The notes under the pieces are model-generated. The model did not search any database. It worked only from the letters and a program-made list of their open reading frames with translations, and was not told where the DNA came from. A stretch of 64,000 nucleotides of DNA from Streptomyces sp. LaPpAH-108 (GTDB taxonomy: Bacteria > Actinomycetota > Actinomycetes > Streptomycetales > Streptomycetaceae). The translations under genes were made by a program, and so were the position numbers. This document shows, one piece after another, positions 63,702 through 64,000 of the stretch; within the stretch, counting starts at the first letter, position 1; each line of letters starts with the position of its first letter. Location of the stretch: NCBI RefSeq assembly GCF_000373625.1, contig NZ_KB891987.1:1127655-1191654 (forward strand). Direction: 5' to 3'.

Positions 63702-64000
63702 CGGCACCCCGCCCCAGGGCCGCTCGCACGGCGGGGACGAGGCCGGACGCCGGCCGAGCAAGCCGCGCTCGTTCTGGAAGGAACTGCCGATCCTGGTCGG
63801 CATCGCGCTCGTCCTCGCTCTGCTGATCAAGACGTTCCTGGTGCAGGCGTTCTCGATCCCGTCCGACTCGATGCAGAACACCCTCCAGCAGGGTGACCGC
63901 GTCCTGGTGGACAAGCTCACGCCGTGGTTCGGCTCCGAGCCCGAGCGCGGCGAGGTCGTGGTCTTCCACGACCCGGACCAGTGGCTGCGCGGCGAGCCGA
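63571..64000 (+). CDS. sipY: Signal peptidase I SipY, N-terminal part (cut by window end)
   Basis: 143 codons are present. The cytoplasmic N terminus is Gly/Ala/Glu-rich and longer than usual (about 73 residues). It is followed by the membrane helix (LPILVGIALVLALLIKTFLV) and the start of the catalytic domain with Ser in SIPSDSMQNTLQQGDRVLV, i.e. Ser followed by Met, and TPWFGSEPERGEVVVF. The GTG at 63571 has GAGGAG upstream and a proper N terminus, so the 131-nt overlap with sipX is real on sequence grounds. The catalytic Lys and the rest lie beyond the window. Confidence 0.9.
   Translation, partial: MGDVAVGARSGHDGEEHGGQSAASGAGAQAGAVNSANGSAADGDGTPPQGRSHGGDEAGRRPSKPRSFWKELPILVGIALVLALLIKTFLVQAFSIPSDSMQNTLQQGDRVLVDKLTPWFGSEPERGEVVVFHDPDQWLRGEP

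Overview
The window is a piece of high-GC actinobacterial chromosome, almost certainly Streptomyces. Codons strongly favour G or C in the third position, many starts are GTG, and the order of housekeeping genes matches, from memory, the S. coelicolor segment running from cvn1 (about SCO5544) to the sip signal-peptidase cluster (about SCO5598). No plasmid, phage, insertion sequence or CRISPR array was recognised; what stands out are local insertions into an otherwise conserved core.

Layout. 0-7.8 kb: the 5' part of a conservon sensor kinase (minus strand), a 60-residue peptide gene with an internal repeat, a fumarylacetoacetase-fold hydrolase, gltX, a DUF4241 protein, a five-gene tRNA(Gln)/tRNA(Glu) array, and a divergent MerR/DUF4188 pair. 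7.8-19.4 kb: ndgR divergent from leuCD, hupS, fbiD (F420 synthesis), plsC-like, gpsA, ddl, a lipoprotein, an Lrp-type ligand domain, thiL-thiD and rpmB. 19.6-30.9 kb: a FakA/YloV-like protein, an HSP90-family/TPR gene pair, recG carrying a complete intein, rsmD and coaD. 31-38 kb: a DivIVA-like coiled-coil protein, DUF177-rpmF-rnc-mutM, an HxlR regulator, a CAP-domain secreted protein, acylphosphatase and a small coiled-coil gene. 38-50.7 kb: smc, the glucose permease glcP, about 1 kb of repeat-bearing non-coding DNA, an NCS1 permease, ftsY, a prim-pol domain protein and nsdA. 50.8-64 kb: the nitrogen operon amtB-glnK-glnD behind a GlnR-type box, ffh, a methyltransferase, a SprT-like protein, a tandem hairpin repeat, rpsP-khpA-rimM-trmD-rplS, and the signal peptidases sipW-sipX-sipY (the last cut by the window end).

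How the genes work together. Several units are coherent: gltX with the tRNAs it charges; ffh and ftsY, the SRP particle and its receptor; amtB-glnK-glnD, ammonium uptake, PII signal protein and its modifying enzyme; rpsP-khpA-rimM-trmD-rplS, ribosome parts and maturation factors; gpsA and the plsC-like gene, phospholipid precursor synthesis; ndgR next to leuCD, its likely target.

The most notable feature is a 338-residue intein inserted between Lys and Thr of the RecG Walker A loop. It begins with Ala, ends His-Asn before Thr, and carries the Trp/Cys/Thr positions of class 3 inteins together with two LAGLIDADG-type endonuclease motifs. Next in interest are the HSP90-family/TPR pair between fakA-like and recG, the TANPRRT-repeat peptide, the tandem hairpin array before rpsP, and the long sipX/sipY overlap.
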